Below, piece after piece: positions 5,125-5,592 of a stretch of DNA of 5,592 bases. Location: contig JAGSHP010000158.1 of assembly GCA_029855925.1 (NCBI GenBank), forward strand, positions 1 to 5,592, in the 5' to 3' direction. The position numbers were made by a program, and so were the translations under genes. This DNA is from Candidatus Thorarchaeota archaeon (lineage in GTDB: Archaea; Asgardarchaeota; Thorarchaeia; Thorarchaeales; Thorarchaeaceae). Position 1 is the first letter of the stretch; the number at the start of each line of letters is the position of its first letter. The notes below the pieces were generated by a model. The model worked only from the letters and a program-made list of their open reading frames with translations, was not told the DNA's origin and did no database searches.

Positions 5125-5592
5125 ATGCCAACAAAGATTGTCTTTGATGAACCATGTGTCAGATTTGATATCACGAAGGCAAGGTTTCCGAGGATTTGTT
5201 CGGTGTGCGGTAGGAGAACAACCAAGTCTGTCCAATTGACTGTGGACCATGGGAAGAGGCTGACTCTGACCGGGTATGAACGCCTGCTGGAGCGAGCAAC
5301 CAAGATGACCGGGTCCAGGAGAATAACACTGGATGTTCCTGTATGTGAACATCACTACTATTCATCTGATGACGTGTGCAGACTGCGAGTCCTCTGCATA
5401 ATTGGGTCCACCATTGCATTGGGGATCGTCTGGATGGCATTCCTGAATATTGGTAACGCACTCGCCACACATCATGAGATACCGCCTTGGACTATATTCT
5501 CCTTTGCGGCGTTCATGGTAGCCCTGACGATGTCGATAATGGCGTTTCGCCCTAGCAAGATGGAACGCTCAGTGAGGATCGTTGGCTATGAC
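5125..5592 (+). CDS. Membrane protein with putative CxxC/CxxH zinc site (3' end outside window)
   Basis: An open frame of 156 codons runs without a stop to the right edge, so this is the N-terminal part of a longer protein. ATG 5125 has GGAG (5113-5116) 8 bases upstream; the in-frame GTGs at 5089 and 5098 lack such a site. The protein has a soluble N-terminal part with C25 and C28 (ICSVCGRR) and later C74 and H77 (VPVCEHHY). This CxxC plus CxxH arrangement could bind one zinc ion. Two hydrophobic segments follow, at about 89-109 (VLCIIGSTIALGIVWMAFLNI) split as VLCIIGSTIA and LGIVWMAFLNI, and at about 121-141. They probably form a membrane hairpin with a short HHE-containing loop. The chain then turns basic (RPSKMERSVR). 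I do not recognise the family, and no function is assigned. It is downstream of serS and probably has its own promoter. Confidence 0.75.
   Translation, partial: MPTKIVFDEPCVRFDITKARFPRICSVCGRRTTKSVQLTVDHGKRLTLTGYERLLERATKMTGSRRITLDVPVCEHHYYSSDDVCRLRVLCIIGSTIALGIVWMAFLNIGNALATHHEIPPWTIFSFAAFMVALTMSIMAFRPSKMERSVRIVGYD

Overview
The window looks like ordinary archaeal chromosome, carried entirely on the + strand. Three things suggest Archaea. The ribosome-binding sites match the archaeal anti-Shine-Dalgarno consensus (GGTGATCC at 2480, GAGGTGAT at 3702). AT-rich TATA-like boxes sit about 45-50 bases upstream of two start codons. The seryl-tRNA synthetase has motif 2 and motif 3 wording of the archaeal/eukaryotic branch rather than the E. 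coli type. An Asgard-type lineage such as Thorarchaeota would fit the moderate base composition and gene style, but this is only an impression.

Layout: the tail of an unrecognised gene (3-173) is followed by a GC-rich stem-loop and a TATA-like box. Next come three closely packed genes: a major facilitator superfamily transporter (286-1731), endonuclease III (nth, 1754-2431) and a GT4-type glycosyltransferase (2495-3640). A second perfect stem-loop lies at the glycosyltransferase stop codon. serS (3714-5018) follows, and a third stem-loop spans its stop codon. The window closes with the first 156 codons of a membrane protein carrying a putative zinc site (5125 to the edge), which has its own TATA-like box and ribosome-binding site.

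The spacing suggests one transcription unit for transporter, nth and glycosyltransferase, with serS and the last gene as separate units. Stem-loops occur at the three boundaries between presumed units. I saw none at the two tight boundaries inside the presumed operon. The genes do not form an obvious pathway: base-excision DNA repair, transport, glycan synthesis and translation are simply neighbours. I see no tRNA or rRNA gene, CRISPR array, insertion sequence or defence system.

Most worth a second look: the stem-loop pattern at gene ends, a 10-copy CAR triplet repeat encoding a poly-threonine tail on the transporter, loss of the first glutamate of the EX7E motif in the glycosyltransferase, and replacement of both DNA-wedge residues in endonuclease III. 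I found no convincing new multi-gene system.
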